A DNA stretch of 29,167 nt from an uncultured Eubacteriales bacterium. GTDB lineage: Bacteria; Bacillota; Clostridia; Oscillospirales; Ruminococcaceae. The stretch is from assembly GCA_902493155.1 (NCBI GenBank), contig CABUOE010000007.1, forward strand, positions 1 through 29,167, in the 5' to 3' direction. The notes under the pieces are model-generated. The model ran no database searches, was not told the DNA's origin, and saw only the letters and a program-made list of their open reading frames with translations. The position numbers and the translations under genes were made by a program. Of this stretch, positions 1 to 7,144 are shown one piece after another. Position 1 is the first letter of the stretch, and each line of letters opens with the position of its first letter.

Positions 1-42
1 AATGCTCGCACAAGCAGCGGCAATTTGTCTTCCTCACAATAA
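1..42 (+). CDS. C-terminal end of an upstream gene (partial)
   Basis: Frame 1 is open from the window edge and reads N-A-R-T-S-S-G-N-L-S-S-S-Q before a TAA at 40-42. A terminator stem starts five bases later, which is the usual position for the end of a gene. Only 13 residues are visible, so no family can be named. The plus-strand assignment rests on the terminator spacing alone. Confidence 0.4.
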   Translation, partial: NARTSSGNLSSSQ

Positions 43-73
43 AAAACGGAAACCTTCTCGGTTTCCGCTTTTT
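41..73. terminator. Intrinsic terminator
   Basis: An 8-bp stem CGGAAACC (47-54) / GGTTTCCG (60-67) with a 5-base loop is preceded by six A and followed by a T run (69-73). It can act on both strands. It most likely ends the gene whose stop codon is at 40-42. Confidence 0.8.
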
Positions 74-129
74 CATTTCATAACAATGGACAAGCAGAAG
101 GCAAATAATAACTTAATAGCGATTTTGAT

Positions 130-157
130 TTGACAATTATTTTTTTAGGTGTATAAT
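130..157 (+). promoter_or_regulatory. Sigma-A promoter of the DUF134/NifX gene
   Basis: A consensus -35 TTGACA (130-135) and a consensus -10 TATAAT (152-157) are separated by 16 bases. The gene starts at 202, so the leader is about 38 bases. Confidence 0.8.
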
Positions 158-171
158 GAGCATATGTTCAT
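156..171 (+). promoter_or_regulatory. Near-perfect dyad at the transcription start (candidate operator)
   Basis: ATGAGCATATGTTCAT is symmetric at 14 of 16 positions. It overlaps the last bases of the -10 box and the expected +1. This is the position of a repressor operator. The downstream gene begins with a DUF134 helix-turn-helix region, so autoregulation is possible, but this is inference. Confidence 0.45.
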
Positions 172-201
172 TATATCATGCTGCGCAAGGGGGAAAAGGT
201 G

Positions 202-972
202 ATGCCGCGGCCGCAAAAATGCAGAAGGGTATGCGCCCTCCCAAAATCCTGCCGTTTTGGCGCTCTGGACGGTTTAAACTCCTCCGTGATTCAGATGACG
301 GTAGAGGAATTCGAAACTATTCGGCTCATGGATTTGGAAAGCTGTACCCAAGAGGAGTGCGCCCGGCAGATGGATGTAGCCCGGCCTACCGTTCAGCGGA
401 TTTACGCCTCCGCCCGTAAAAAATTGGCAGAGGCGCTGGTAACCGGTGGGACGCTGCACATCGGCGGCGGATGCTACTCTGTCTGCAATCGGGTGGCAAA
501 CTGCTGCTCGGGATGCCGTGGAGATACAAAACGTACTTTTTCTGCACAGTGTTTAGAAAAAGGAGAGAAAATTATGAAAATCGCAGTGACAACCGAAAAC
601 GGAAACGTCTTTCAGCACTTTGGAAAATGCAAAGAGTTTACCCTTTTTGACGTGGAAGAACAAAAAATTATTAGCAAGCAGGTGCTAAGTGCCGGGGAGA
701 GCGGACATTCTGCTTTGGCAGTACTGCTGGCACAAAACCAAGTGGATCTGCTCATCTGCGGCGGTATCGGGGCGGGAGCCCGGGTCGCCCTGCAGGAATC
801 CGGTATACAACTCGCTGCCGGTGTCAGCGGGACGGTGGACAACGCAGTTAACGCATATTTAAACGGCACGCTGTTTTTCAACAATGAAGCTACCTGCGAC
901 CACCATCACGGTGAATCCGGCGAGGGGCACCACTGCGGTGAAGAGCATCACTGCAATGGGCATTGTCATTAA
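202..972 (+). CDS. DUF134 HTH domain fused to a NifX/NifB-type (dinitrogenase FeMo-cofactor) domain
   Basis: 256 residues. Residues about 1-85 are a DUF134 domain: it opens with basic and Cys residues (MPRPQKCRRVC) and carries a predicted helix-turn-helix around 45-75 (EECARQMDVARPTVQRIY). A Cys-rich linker follows (CYSVC, then CCSGC). Residue 125 onward is a NifX/NifB C-terminal-type domain (MKIAVTTENGNVFQHFGKC), a fold that binds Fe-S or FeMo-type cofactors in nitrogenase proteins. The last 25 residues are His/Cys-rich and probably bind metal. The start at 202 is chosen because GGGGGAAAAGG precedes it; an in-frame ATG at 178 has no such site. The second domain has its own ribosome site (AGGAGA at 561-566) and ATG at 574, so it may also be made separately. 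No nif genes are nearby, so a role in nitrogen fixation is not supported. A redox or metal-linked regulator is a guess. Confidence 0.85.
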   Translation: MPRPQKCRRVCALPKSCRFGALDGLNSSVIQMTVEEFETIRLMDLESCTQEECARQMDVARPTVQRIYASARKKLAEALVTGGTLHIGGGCYSVCNRVANCCSGCRGDTKRTFSAQCLEKGEKIMKIAVTTENGNVFQHFGKCKEFTLFDVEEQKIISKQVLSAGESGHSALAVLLAQNQVDLLICGGIGAGARVALQESGIQLAAGVSGTVDNAVNAYLNGTLFFNNEATCDHHHGESGEGHHCGEEHHCNGHCH

Positions 973-978
973 AGAACA

Positions 979-1010
979 AAAAGCACCTGGAATATTCCAG
1001 GTGCTTTTTA
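979..1010. terminator. Bidirectional terminator between convergent genes
   Basis: Stem AAAAGCACCTGGAA / TTCCAGGTGCTTTT with a very short loop lies between the stop at 972 and the stop of the minus-strand lipoprotein gene at 1012. A and T runs flank it on both sides, so it can serve both genes. Confidence 0.9.
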
Positions 1011-1011
1011 T

Positions 1012-1572
1012 TTAAGAGAGTTTGGAATCATATCGGAACGGCTCGCCCAGATCCAGTTCAATATGGCCGGACATATAAGTGCCTCCATCAATGGTATAAT
1101 AAACTTGGCTACAGGAGGGGTGATTTTTAAGCAGGGTCTCCGCGATGGAAATGAGGCAGGCCTCCTCTTCCGAAGATCCCATGGAAACAGCAGGAATGGA
1201 ATTTCCCGCAAAATCCACATACAGGCCGCTGCCATTCTCCTTAATGGAGTTGATGATAATCTTGAATTCGTTGTCTCCCGCCTTAAAGGCAAATTTATCA
1301 TTCAGAATCTTGACGAGTTCCTCATCTGTCACCTTTGCGTTGCTTTCTCCTTCTTCCACTGGCACCTGGGAAACCTTTTGGGTTTCAGGGTCATAAATCT
1401 GCACTGTCGGCGCAGAAGAGGACTCCGATGATTCCTCTGAGCTTTCTGACGGTTCTGAAATAGACGAGTCACTTGAACTAGGCTCAGATGGAGGATTGCT
1501 CCTGTTACAGGAAGAAAACATCAAGGTCGTTAGCATCAATGCTGCAAGAATAAAACTCAATTTCTTATTCAT
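1012..1572 (-). CDS. Lipoprotein with a GerMN-like C-terminal domain
   Basis: 186 residues. A signal peptide (basic MNKK, then a hydrophobic stretch) ends in a lipobox FSSC, so Cys22 is the expected lipidated residue and the protein should sit on the outer face of the membrane. Residues about 24-55 are a Ser/Glu/Pro-rich spacer. Residues about 80-186 resemble the GerMN domain found in GerM and other sporulation/germination lipoproteins: an SEEEA...IAETLLKN helix followed by VYYTIDGG and a closing HIELDLGEPF. Known GerM proteins act in spore peptidoglycan and in the mother cell-forespore channel; that role is only inferred here. AAAGGA precedes the ATG by 11 bases. The gene is monocistronic, with a promoter at 1670-1697 and a shared terminator. 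Confidence 0.75.
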   Translation of the reverse strand: MNKKLSFILAALMLTTLMFSSCNRSNPPSEPSSSDSSISEPSESSEESSESSSAPTVQIYDPETQKVSQVPVEEGESNAKVTDEELVKILNDKFAFKAGDNEFKIIINSIKENGSGLYVDFAGNSIPAVSMGSSEEEACLISIAETLLKNHPSCSQVYYTIDGGTYMSGHIELDLGEPFRYDSKLS

Positions 1573-1669
1573 CGTTTTTCAGTCCTTTCTTTTAAGCCAT
1601 TAACAGCCTAATTGCAAAAATCACTTTAGTGCAATTTCTTTTAGAAAACCAAGTATAAGTCCCATGCTT

Positions 1670-1697
1670 ATTATAACATCGTTCCTTTGAATTCCAA
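1670..1697 (-). promoter_or_regulatory. Promoter of the GerMN-like lipoprotein gene
   Basis: Read on the minus strand: TTGGAA (1697-1692), 16 bases, TATAAT (1675-1670). The leader would be about 90 bases. Confidence 0.55.
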
Positions 1698-1864
1698 TAG
1701 ATAACGACAATTTTTTACCAACATGTAATAATTTTACCTAAGGGCTTTATTTTCCCCAATAACTCTCTGAGTATTAAGACTTTCCAACGGTCGATTATCA
1801 GCATAAGGGGAGTTGCGACAGGACATGCAGGAATTTTTTTCATTTTTATTTCATCCTTCCAATA

Positions 1865-1934
1865 GTATCTTTATAGTAACTACGATACAAAAAGGCGCTT
1901 ACTTTACAATAGTTACTTTTAAAGATATTATAAT
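1865..1934 (+). promoter_or_regulatory. Promoter with overlapping dyads upstream of the NAD(P)-binding gene
   Basis: The -10 is TATAAT (1929-1934). A -35-like TTACAA (1904-1909) lies 19 bases upstream. Two inverted repeats overlap this region: AGTAACTA (1875-1882) / TAGTTACT (1910-1917), and GTATC (1865-1869) / GATAC (1884-1888). Dyads of the GTAAC/GTTAC type are common at HxlR-type (YodB-like) operators, which often control oxidoreductases. No HxlR gene is in this window. Confidence 0.5.
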
Positions 1935-1985
1935 CTTACAGGCAAATAAAATCAAGCCTAAAAAAATAAACAGGAGGAATAAACG

Positions 1986-2615
1986 ATGAAAATGGCAGTT
2001 ATCTGTGCAAATGGCAAGGCTGGAAAACTAATTGTGAAAGAGGCAATGGAAAGAGGCGTTGATGTGACGGCCGTTGTTCGCGGAAAGAATCAATCAGCCG
2101 CCCAAAAAGTAATTGTAAAAGATGTATTTGATCTAACCGCTTCGGATTTAAAAGAATTTTCATGTGTCATTGACGCTTTTGGAGCCTGGACGCCAGAAAC
2201 CATCGACGGTATTCCAAAAGCCGCTGCAAAACTATGCGATCTGCTCTCCAACACAGACACTCGTCTGCTTATTGTAGGCGGAGCAGGAAGTTTGTATCTC
2301 GATGAAAGCCATACCTGCTGTGTGGCAGACGGAGAAGATTTCCCGGAAGATTTTAAACCTTTGGCAAAAGCTCACGACGAAGCGCTTAAAATACTTCGCA
2401 CCAGAAATGACGTAAAATGGACTTATATGAGCCCGGCCTGTGATTTCCAGGCAGAAGGAGAACGTACAGGAAAATATATTCTCAGCGGTGAAGAATTGAC
2501 TTTAAACGACAGGGGAGAAAGTGTAATCAGCTATGCAGACTATGCAATCGCGATGATTGATGAAGCTGTAAACGGTAATCATGTCCAACAAAGGATCAGC
2601 GTTGTAAAAGCATAA
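1986..2615 (+). CDS. NAD(P)-binding (NmrA/atypical SDR-like) protein
   Basis: 209 residues in a single Rossmann-type domain. The N-terminal beta strand and dinucleotide-binding loop read MKMAVICANGKAGKLI; the loop departs from the usual GATGxxG by having Cys-Ala-Asn-Gly. RLLIVGGAGSLYL (about 95-107) and WTYMSPACDF (about 145-154) match conserved strands of NAD(P)H-binding proteins such as YwnB. The substrate is unknown. AGGAGG (1972-1977) precedes the ATG by 8 bases. Codon use looks more AT-rich than that of the division block, which may mean later acquisition, but I did not compute it. The gene stands alone; its 3' end faces the compound palindrome at 2686-2769. Confidence 0.75.
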   Translation: MKMAVICANGKAGKLIVKEAMERGVDVTAVVRGKNQSAAQKVIVKDVFDLTASDLKEFSCVIDAFGAWTPETIDGIPKAAAKLCDLLSNTDTRLLIVGGAGSLYLDESHTCCVADGEDFPEDFKPLAKAHDEALKILRTRNDVKWTYMSPACDFQAEGERTGKYILSGEELTLNDRGESVISYADYAIAMIDEAVNGNHVQQRISVVKA

Positions 2616-2685
2616 ATACACTGTTTACACATAAATGCCAAAGGGGCTGTTGCAAAATAGCCTATCCAGAAAATAATGCACAAAG

Positions 2686-2769
2686 TTGTAGGGGCCAATG
2701 CCTACATTGGCCCGCTTTTCAGAAAAAATTTCTCTGAAGGCGGGCCGACGTGGACGTCGGCCCCTACAA
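2686..2769. repeat. Compound palindromic intergenic element (REP/MITE-like)
   Basis: Perfect 11-bp outer arms TTGTAGGGGCC (2686-2696) / GGCCCCTACAA (2759-2769). Inside are hairpins CCAATG/CATTGG (2695-2710) and CCGACG/CGTCGG (2745-2760), and a central stem GGCCCGC (2709-2715) / GCGGGCC (2740-2746) extended by TTCAGA/TCTGAA. The whole can fold as a cruciform. It lies between convergent genes and may also terminate transcription. There is one copy in this window. Similar GTAGGGGC-type palindromes are, from memory, common in gut Clostridia; this was not checked. Confidence 0.7.
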
Positions 2770-2780
2770 ATTAGGGGAAA

Positions 2781-3374
2781 TTATCCTGTAAAGTTTTTTT
2801 CTTTTGTTGAGAACCCCAAAAAGAAAAAATAAAGAACTGTCAGCAAAAGGGTAAAATTACCGGTCTGCCGAAACAGAACCAAGCCGCCTGAAACGAGCAA
2901 AATGTCCGCAATCCAGGATACAGCGGTACTGATCATTTCCCCTGGCCTCGGTCCAAGCAATCGCTCCAGCAGGAGTTTGAGAATCTGTCCGCCGTCAAGT
3001 CCTTTAAGAGGAAATAGATTAAACACTCCCAATACCAAGTGAAAAAATGCGGGAACTGGCAGCTTTAACAGCCACAGTGTAAAAAAGCAGAAAAGGTTGA
3101 CGGCGCTTCCGCTTGCGAGAAAAAAGATTTCCTGCCGCATCGGATAAATTTGCTTTTGGGGGATTAACCGGATACCACTATATTCAAAATGCAGTTCCAG
3201 CGGCGGATAACCTTTATATAAAAATGCCGCCAAATGCCCCAGTTCGTGCAGAATACTGGCGCTGATGCACCATAATCCCCATGGGTTTTGGCCAATGGCG
3301 AGAAATAGGCAAATGACAGCAAAAAAAGAAAACCAAATATAAACTTTGACCTTTCCCATCTGAAAAGACAGCAT
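2781..3374 (-). CDS. spoIVFB-like: M50 site-2 metalloprotease, SpoIVFB-like
   Basis: 197 residues, an integral membrane protein with about five or six hydrophobic segments. The zinc-binding HELGH motif is at residues 43-47 and the third ligand is Asp127 in FNLFPLKGLDGGQ (118-130), both typical of site-2 proteases. SpoIVFB cuts pro-sigma-K in the mother cell during sporulation. Its start is 18 bases after the stop of the M23 gene, with AAAGGGA placed 8 bases before the ATG, so the two form an operon in the same order as spoIVFA-spoIVFB. Length is shorter than Bacillus SpoIVFB (about 288) because the C-terminal CBS part is absent. The pairing strengthens the assignment, but the substrate is not shown by the sequence. 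Confidence 0.85.
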   Translation of the reverse strand: MLSFQMGKVKVYIWFSFFAVICLFLAIGQNPWGLWCISASILHELGHLAAFLYKGYPPLELHFEYSGIRLIPQKQIYPMRQEIFFLASGSAVNLFCFFTLWLLKLPVPAFFHLVLGVFNLFPLKGLDGGQILKLLLERLLGPRPGEMISTAVSWIADILLVSGGLVLFRQTGNFTLLLTVLYFFFLGFSTKEKNFTG

Positions 3375-3392
3375 AACTGGTGTCCCTTTCTT

Positions 3393-3968
3393 TTAGGATT
3401 GTCCCGCTTGTTCCGGTTCCGGAATCAGCGTAACCTTTTCACCGTCCCCCAATATCCACAAAGGGTCGTATCGGATGCCGTTTAATCGGATTTCAAAGTG
3501 AAGGTGGTTGCCGGTCGCTTCCCCGGTCTGACCCACCAGGGCAATTTTCTCTCCGCGCGTTACCAAATCGCCTTCTTCAACAAGCAATTTAGTGCAATGA
3601 GCATATAACGTAGAGAATCCATTATAGTGGTCTATCAGGATATAATTTCCATAACTTTCATGGGTGTCGGCTATCTGGACCACACCTGCCACTGCAGCGT
3701 AAATCGGTGTTTTTTCTGGCGCTGCCAAATCAAGGCCATAATGGAAGTCCAATTGTCCGCTGATGGGATGATACCGGTACCCAAAAGGAGACGTGAGCCA
3801 GGCCTCCCGGAGGGGCAGAGCAAAAGGCATGGTGGTGCATATAGGGGAAAATGAGGCGCTTGACGGAGGCGGCATATTTTCAAAGCAGACCTCAGGTACC
3901 GATTCCGCACCGCATAGGAGCAGAGCAAAAAAAAGGCACAAAAGGCTGTTCAGCATACGTTTCATCAT
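3393..3968 (-). CDS. M23 (LytM) metallopeptidase-domain protein, SpoIVFA/SpoIIQ-like
   Basis: 191 residues. A signal or anchor segment spans about 5-21 (LNSLLCLFFALLLCG). The M23 domain covers about 50-175. It keeps all the catalytic and zinc positions: His76 and Asp80 (HYGLD), His124 (YAH) and the HLH motif at 155-157 (NHLHFE). M23 enzymes cut peptidoglycan cross-bridges outside the membrane. In Bacillus the SpoIVFB partner SpoIVFA has a degenerate M23 domain, so an apparently complete site here is notable. AAGGA lies 6 bases before the ATG at 3968. It is the first gene of the pair with the M50 protease. It could be an active hydrolase, a SpoIVFA-type regulator, or both. Confidence 0.85.
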   Translation of the reverse strand: MMKRMLNSLLCLFFALLLCGAESVPEVCFENMPPPSSASFSPICTTMPFALPLREAWLTSPFGYRYHPISGQLDFHYGLDLAAPEKTPIYAAVAGVVQIADTHESYGNYILIDHYNGFSTLYAHCTKLLVEEGDLVTRGEKIALVGQTGEATGNHLHFEIRLNGIRYDPLWILGDGEKVTLIPEPEQAGQS

Positions 3969-4182
3969 TGTACGTCCTTCTTTCTGTACAGATTATCTCC
4001 GTTATCATCCTATGAGAACAGGGTTGTTTTTAGAAGACGGTATAGAAAACAAAAGGACATTCTCAGCACAGTTTGTGCAACTTATTGAATATCAAACAGA
4101 TAAAATAGGTGATATAATATCTGTATAGAAGTTTGAAACACCCCACATGAACGCATGAAAAGGAAGATTGGAGAGAAAAGAC

Positions 4183-5546
4183 GTGGAAAAACGACGATCT
4201 GGACACAGAGTCAATATGACAGATATGACTCAAGGAAACCCTTATAGGCTGATTCTGCTGTTTTCCTTGCCTTTACTATTTGGGAATGTACTGCAGCAAC
4301 TTTACAACATGGTGGACAGCATCGTCGTGGGAAATGTCATCGGGGACAAGGCCCTGGCGGCTGTTGGAACCGGATTTCCCATTATTTTTATGATGAGCTC
4401 CCTTTTTATGGGTATCGGCGTCGGCGCCACCGTCATGATCTCCCAATTCTATGGAGCAAAGGACCTGAAGCGGGTCAACGAAACGGTTGGAACCATTTAT
4501 ACCGCGATGATCATGGGCATACTCCCGCTGTCCCTCATCGGCATTTTGGCCAGCAAGCCTCTTCTACAGCTCATCAAAGTTCCAGATGACGGCACCCTCG
4601 GCATGGCTCACACTTATATGATTATCATATTTATCGGCATGATTGGCACCCTTGGATACAATATCAACGCTGGTATATTGCAAGGGCTAGGGGACAGCAA
4701 AACTTCCTTGCAGTAGCCACCGTCATCAATATTGTCTTAGATTTGCTTTTCGCTATCCCTCTGCGCATGGGCGTCGCGGGTGTGGCACTGGCGACTATTA
4801 TCGCCCAAATCTCATCTTGGATTTTTGGCATTCGGTTTATCAACAAGCACTACGACTTTATCCACATCCAGCTACACAAATTCTTTTTTGACAAAAAGCT
4901 CTTCGCACAGGCCATCAAATTGGGTATTCCTTCCGGCATCCAACAGGCGCTGTTTTCGGTGGGCATTATGGTGATGCAGTCTCTGGTCAATAGTTACGGC
5001 TTCAATTTTATGGCGGGCTTTAACGGCGCTAATAAAATCGACACCTTTGCCTTTATGCCCATTCAAAGCTTTACCACAGCGATGACGACCTACACCGGGC
5101 AAAACGTCGGCGCCGGCAATCATTCCCGGGTGTACCAGGGAATCCGGGCGGGAACAGTGCTTTCCGTTGGGTGCAGCATTCTCATTGGAGCTGTTTTGTA
5201 TCCTTTGAGTGGCTTTTTGATGCAGATGTTCAGCAAAAGCCCGGAGGTTATTGAGGCAGGCGTTTCCTATCTTCATTGTGTGCTGCCGTTTTACTTCCTG
5301 CTCGCCATTGTCTTTATGTTCAACAGTACCCTGCGGGGGACAGGCGAAACCATTATTCCAATGATCTCCTCCTTTGTCGCCCTGTGGTTTGCTCGGGTGC
5401 CCATTGCCTACTTTATCGCCGATCACTGGGGGAAAAATTATTTATTCCTGTCCTATGGCTTCGGCTGGGCGTTGGGAAGCCTTATTTCCGGCATTTATTT
5501 CGCCACCGGACGTTGGAAACGGAAAAGTTTGGTCCATCACGAATAA
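4183..5546 (+). pseudogene. MATE family multidrug efflux transporter, frameshifted
   Basis: Two adjacent frames together make one MATE protein of about 450 residues. The first (4183-4716) carries the N-terminal half (MTDMTQGNPYRLILLFSLPL, then QLYNMVDSIVVG) and ends GLGDSKTSLQ-stop. The second is open from before 4704 and continues FLAVATVINIVLDLLF to the stop at 5546. The switch falls at about 4702-4704. The family pattern here is GDSKTPLxFL, so both one base and three residues seem to be missing. A 10-base deletion would explain this better than a homopolymer error. The GTG at 4183 is chosen because GGAGAG lies 7 bases upstream; a TTG at 4168 is less likely. MATE proteins export cationic drugs in exchange for Na+ or H+. 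As written, the product would be truncated at about half length. Confidence 0.8.
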
Positions 5547-5566
5547 AAATCATCTTATGGAACGCA

Positions 5567-5596
5567 AAAACCGCCAGCCTTGTGGCTGGCGGTTTT
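5567..5596. terminator. Bidirectional terminator
   Basis: A 9-bp stem CCGCCAGCC (5571-5579) / GGCTGGCGG (5584-5592) with loop TTGT, flanked by A and T runs. It lies between the MATE remnant and the convergent 65-residue gene, whose stop codon begins just past the T run. Confidence 0.92.
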
Positions 5597-5597
5597 G

Positions 5598-5795
5598 TTA
5601 TGCAGAAAAAAGTGTGCATCCCATTGCACGAAAATGATCAATTTTTTCTCGAATCAACTCTTCCGACACATGATAGGCTTCAGCGAAACAGGTGATGCAC
5701 AAAAAATCAGTTGCACCCCGGTTGACCATCCGCTTATAAACGGCAACTTCGTCTAAAGTCAGTTTGCGGCCGCAGCTTCTACAACAGTCATTCAA
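5598..5795 (-). CDS. Small zinc-ribbon-like protein of unknown function
   Basis: 65 residues. The N terminus has CCRSC (Cys4, Cys5, Cys8) and a second pair CITC (about 33-36), the pattern of a four-Cys zinc ribbon. The remaining C-terminal half is probably helical (SEELIREKIDHFRAMG). I do not recognise a named family. The start is TTG at 5795, with AGAAGGTGA just upstream. The gene begins 23 bases after the alpha-galactosidase stop, so the two are probably co-transcribed. It may bind nucleic acid or act as a partner protein, but nothing in the sequence settles this. Confidence 0.65.
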   Translation of the reverse strand: MNDCCRSCGRKLTLDEVAVYKRMVNRGATDFLCITCFAEAYHVSEELIREKIDHFRAMGCTLFSA

Positions 5796-5818
5796 ATCAA
5801 TTCACCTTCTCAGGCCCT

Positions 5819-6970
5819 TCAAACCATTTTGACCAGTTTACCACGGTATACTTTACAGCTGTGGGGCTTCACCTGTGGAATAAATGCCTCCCTCTTCACA
5901 CCGATGTTTTCCCCAGTGAAAACATCGGTCAGTTCCAGGCCATAGCCGCATTCAAAGGGGATGCCAATATCATCAAATGAAAAACCATAAGTTTCAACAG
6001 CATACTCACTTTCTTCGTTAAAATTAAAGAAAGCTAAAGCAAACTCGCCGTTCGACAGATGTCGGAATAATACGCAATTATTTTGGATAAAGGGGTCACC
6101 CGTATGCCGAATCACGACCGGTGCCCGGCATTCCTCGTCCTGGTTGATGGCAATAAGGTCTTTGTTAAGCAGGAGCTTGCGGGAAGCCTCGCTCATATCT
6201 CGCATGTCTCCGCCCATCATCAGCGGCACGCCAAACATGCACCAAAGGGCAAAATGGGTCTGATACTCCTCGTCGGTACAGCCGCCGAAACCGACATTTC
6301 CTTTGCCATACATGCCAACGACGAGCATGTCGGGGTCATTGAAACTGCCGGAACTGGAATAGGGGAGGTTGTCAAGCTGACTCAGCGCAATCTCTTTGAA
6401 AGATTCATAGTTATCGCGGATATCTCCAGTAGAACGATACATATGAGCGCCGATAGATTTCATCCATTTCCAAGGCTCTTCCACACCCCAGTTGCAGGCA
6501 GAAAACAGGATATCTCTTCCGGTTGCTTTCAGCGCCATGCTCATCCGGTGATACCGGTGCTTACAATCAGCAGTTGCGGGGAAGTTGCAGAAATCGTATT
6601 TCAGAAAATCCACACCCCAGTCTGCAAAGGTCTGTGCGTCCAGATACTCGTGGTCAAAGCTGGATGGATAACCTGCACAAGTCCAAATACCAGCGCAGGA
6701 ATACATACCAAATTTAAGGCCTTTGCTATGTACATAATCGGCCACATATTTCATACCGTGGGGGAATTTTCCCGGATCGGCAACCAGCAGGCCGTTTTCA
6801 TCCCGCTCCCGCAGTGACCAGCAGTCGTCGATGACAAGGTATTCATATCCGGCCTCCAAAAAGCCTTCATTTGCCATAACGTCTGCCGTTTCCATAATCA
6901 GCTGTTCGTTGATGTTTGTTCCAAAAGTATTCCAAGAATTCCAGCCCATGGGCGGTGTTTTCGCTAGCAT
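5819..6970 (-). CDS. Alpha-galactosidase, glycoside hydrolase family 27
   Basis: 383 residues from the ATG at 6970. The N-terminal (beta/alpha)8 barrel begins LAKTPPMGWNSWNTFG, the GH27 signature. VIDDCW (about 46-51), FLKYDFCN with the likely nucleophile Asp126, and YRSTGDI with the likely acid/base Asp183 follow the family pattern. The last 90 residues form the antiparallel beta domain. It hydrolyses terminal alpha-1,6-galactosides such as melibiose and raffinose. There is no signal peptide, so it should act in the cytoplasm on imported oligosaccharides. An ATG at 6976 is also in frame, but AAAGGGG lies only 2 bases before it and 8 before 6970. No sugar transporter is adjacent. It is transcribed from the promoter at 7014-7041. 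Confidence 0.92.
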   Translation of the reverse strand: MLAKTPPMGWNSWNTFGTNINEQLIMETADVMANEGFLEAGYEYLVIDDCWSLRERDENGLLVADPGKFPHGMKYVADYVHSKGLKFGMYSCAGIWTCAGYPSSFDHEYLDAQTFADWGVDFLKYDFCNFPATADCKHRYHRMSMALKATGRDILFSACNWGVEEPWKWMKSIGAHMYRSTGDIRDNYESFKEIALSQLDNLPYSSSGSFNDPDMLVVGMYGKGNVGFGGCTDEEYQTHFALWCMFGVPLMMGGDMRDMSEASRKLLLNKDLIAINQDEECRAPVVIRHTGDPFIQNNCVLFRHLSNGEFALAFFNFNEESEYAVETYGFSFDDIGIPFECGYGLELTDVFTGENIGVKREAFIPQVKPHSCKVYRGKLVKMV

Positions 6971-7013
6971 ATCCATTGCCCCTTTCTCGCTTTCAAATCA
7001 AAGCTCTGTTTTC

Positions 7014-7041
7014 ATTATAGGGGGAACACCTCCAAAGTCAA
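7014..7041 (-). promoter_or_regulatory. Sigma-A promoter of the alpha-galactosidase gene
   Basis: Minus strand: TTGACT (7041-7036), 16 bases, TATAAT (7019-7014). The start codon is about 40 bases downstream of +1. I see no clear catabolite-repression (cre) box. Confidence 0.75.
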
Positions 7042-7097
7042 TACCCCACTTATAAAAGAGAAAAATAATCCGGTAAATGATAAAAAAGTGCATTTTT

Positions 7098-7135
7098 AAA
7101 AGGCCATTGCCAGCAGTATCCGGCAATGACCTTTT
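7098..7135 (-). terminator. Terminator after pyruvate kinase
   Basis: Read on the minus strand, AAAAGGTCATTGCC pairs with GGCAATGGCCTTTT around a 10-base loop with one mismatch, just past the pyk stop at 7145. It separates pyk from the alpha-galactosidase promoter. Confidence 0.8.
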
Positions 7136-7144
7136 ATTTGACAA

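Larger units (their letters stand above)
1573..1985. other. 413-base divergent intergenic region
   Basis: AT-rich spacer between the lipoprotein gene (minus) and the NAD(P)-binding gene (plus). It holds a promoter for each. The lipoprotein leader contains an inverted repeat AATTGCA (1610-1616) / TGCAATT (1630-1636) enclosing CACTTTAGTG. The plus-strand promoter has the dyads listed separately. I see no coding potential or recognisable RNA between 1700 and 1860. Confidence 0.6.

Noticed and set aside
4012..4128. Small open frame of 38 residues upstream of MATE
   Set aside because: It has no ribosome site and overlaps the promoter region; kept only as a low-interest observation.
6083..6817. 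Plus-strand frame opposite the alpha-galactosidase
   Set aside because: It is a shadow frame; the minus strand encodes a full GH27 enzyme.
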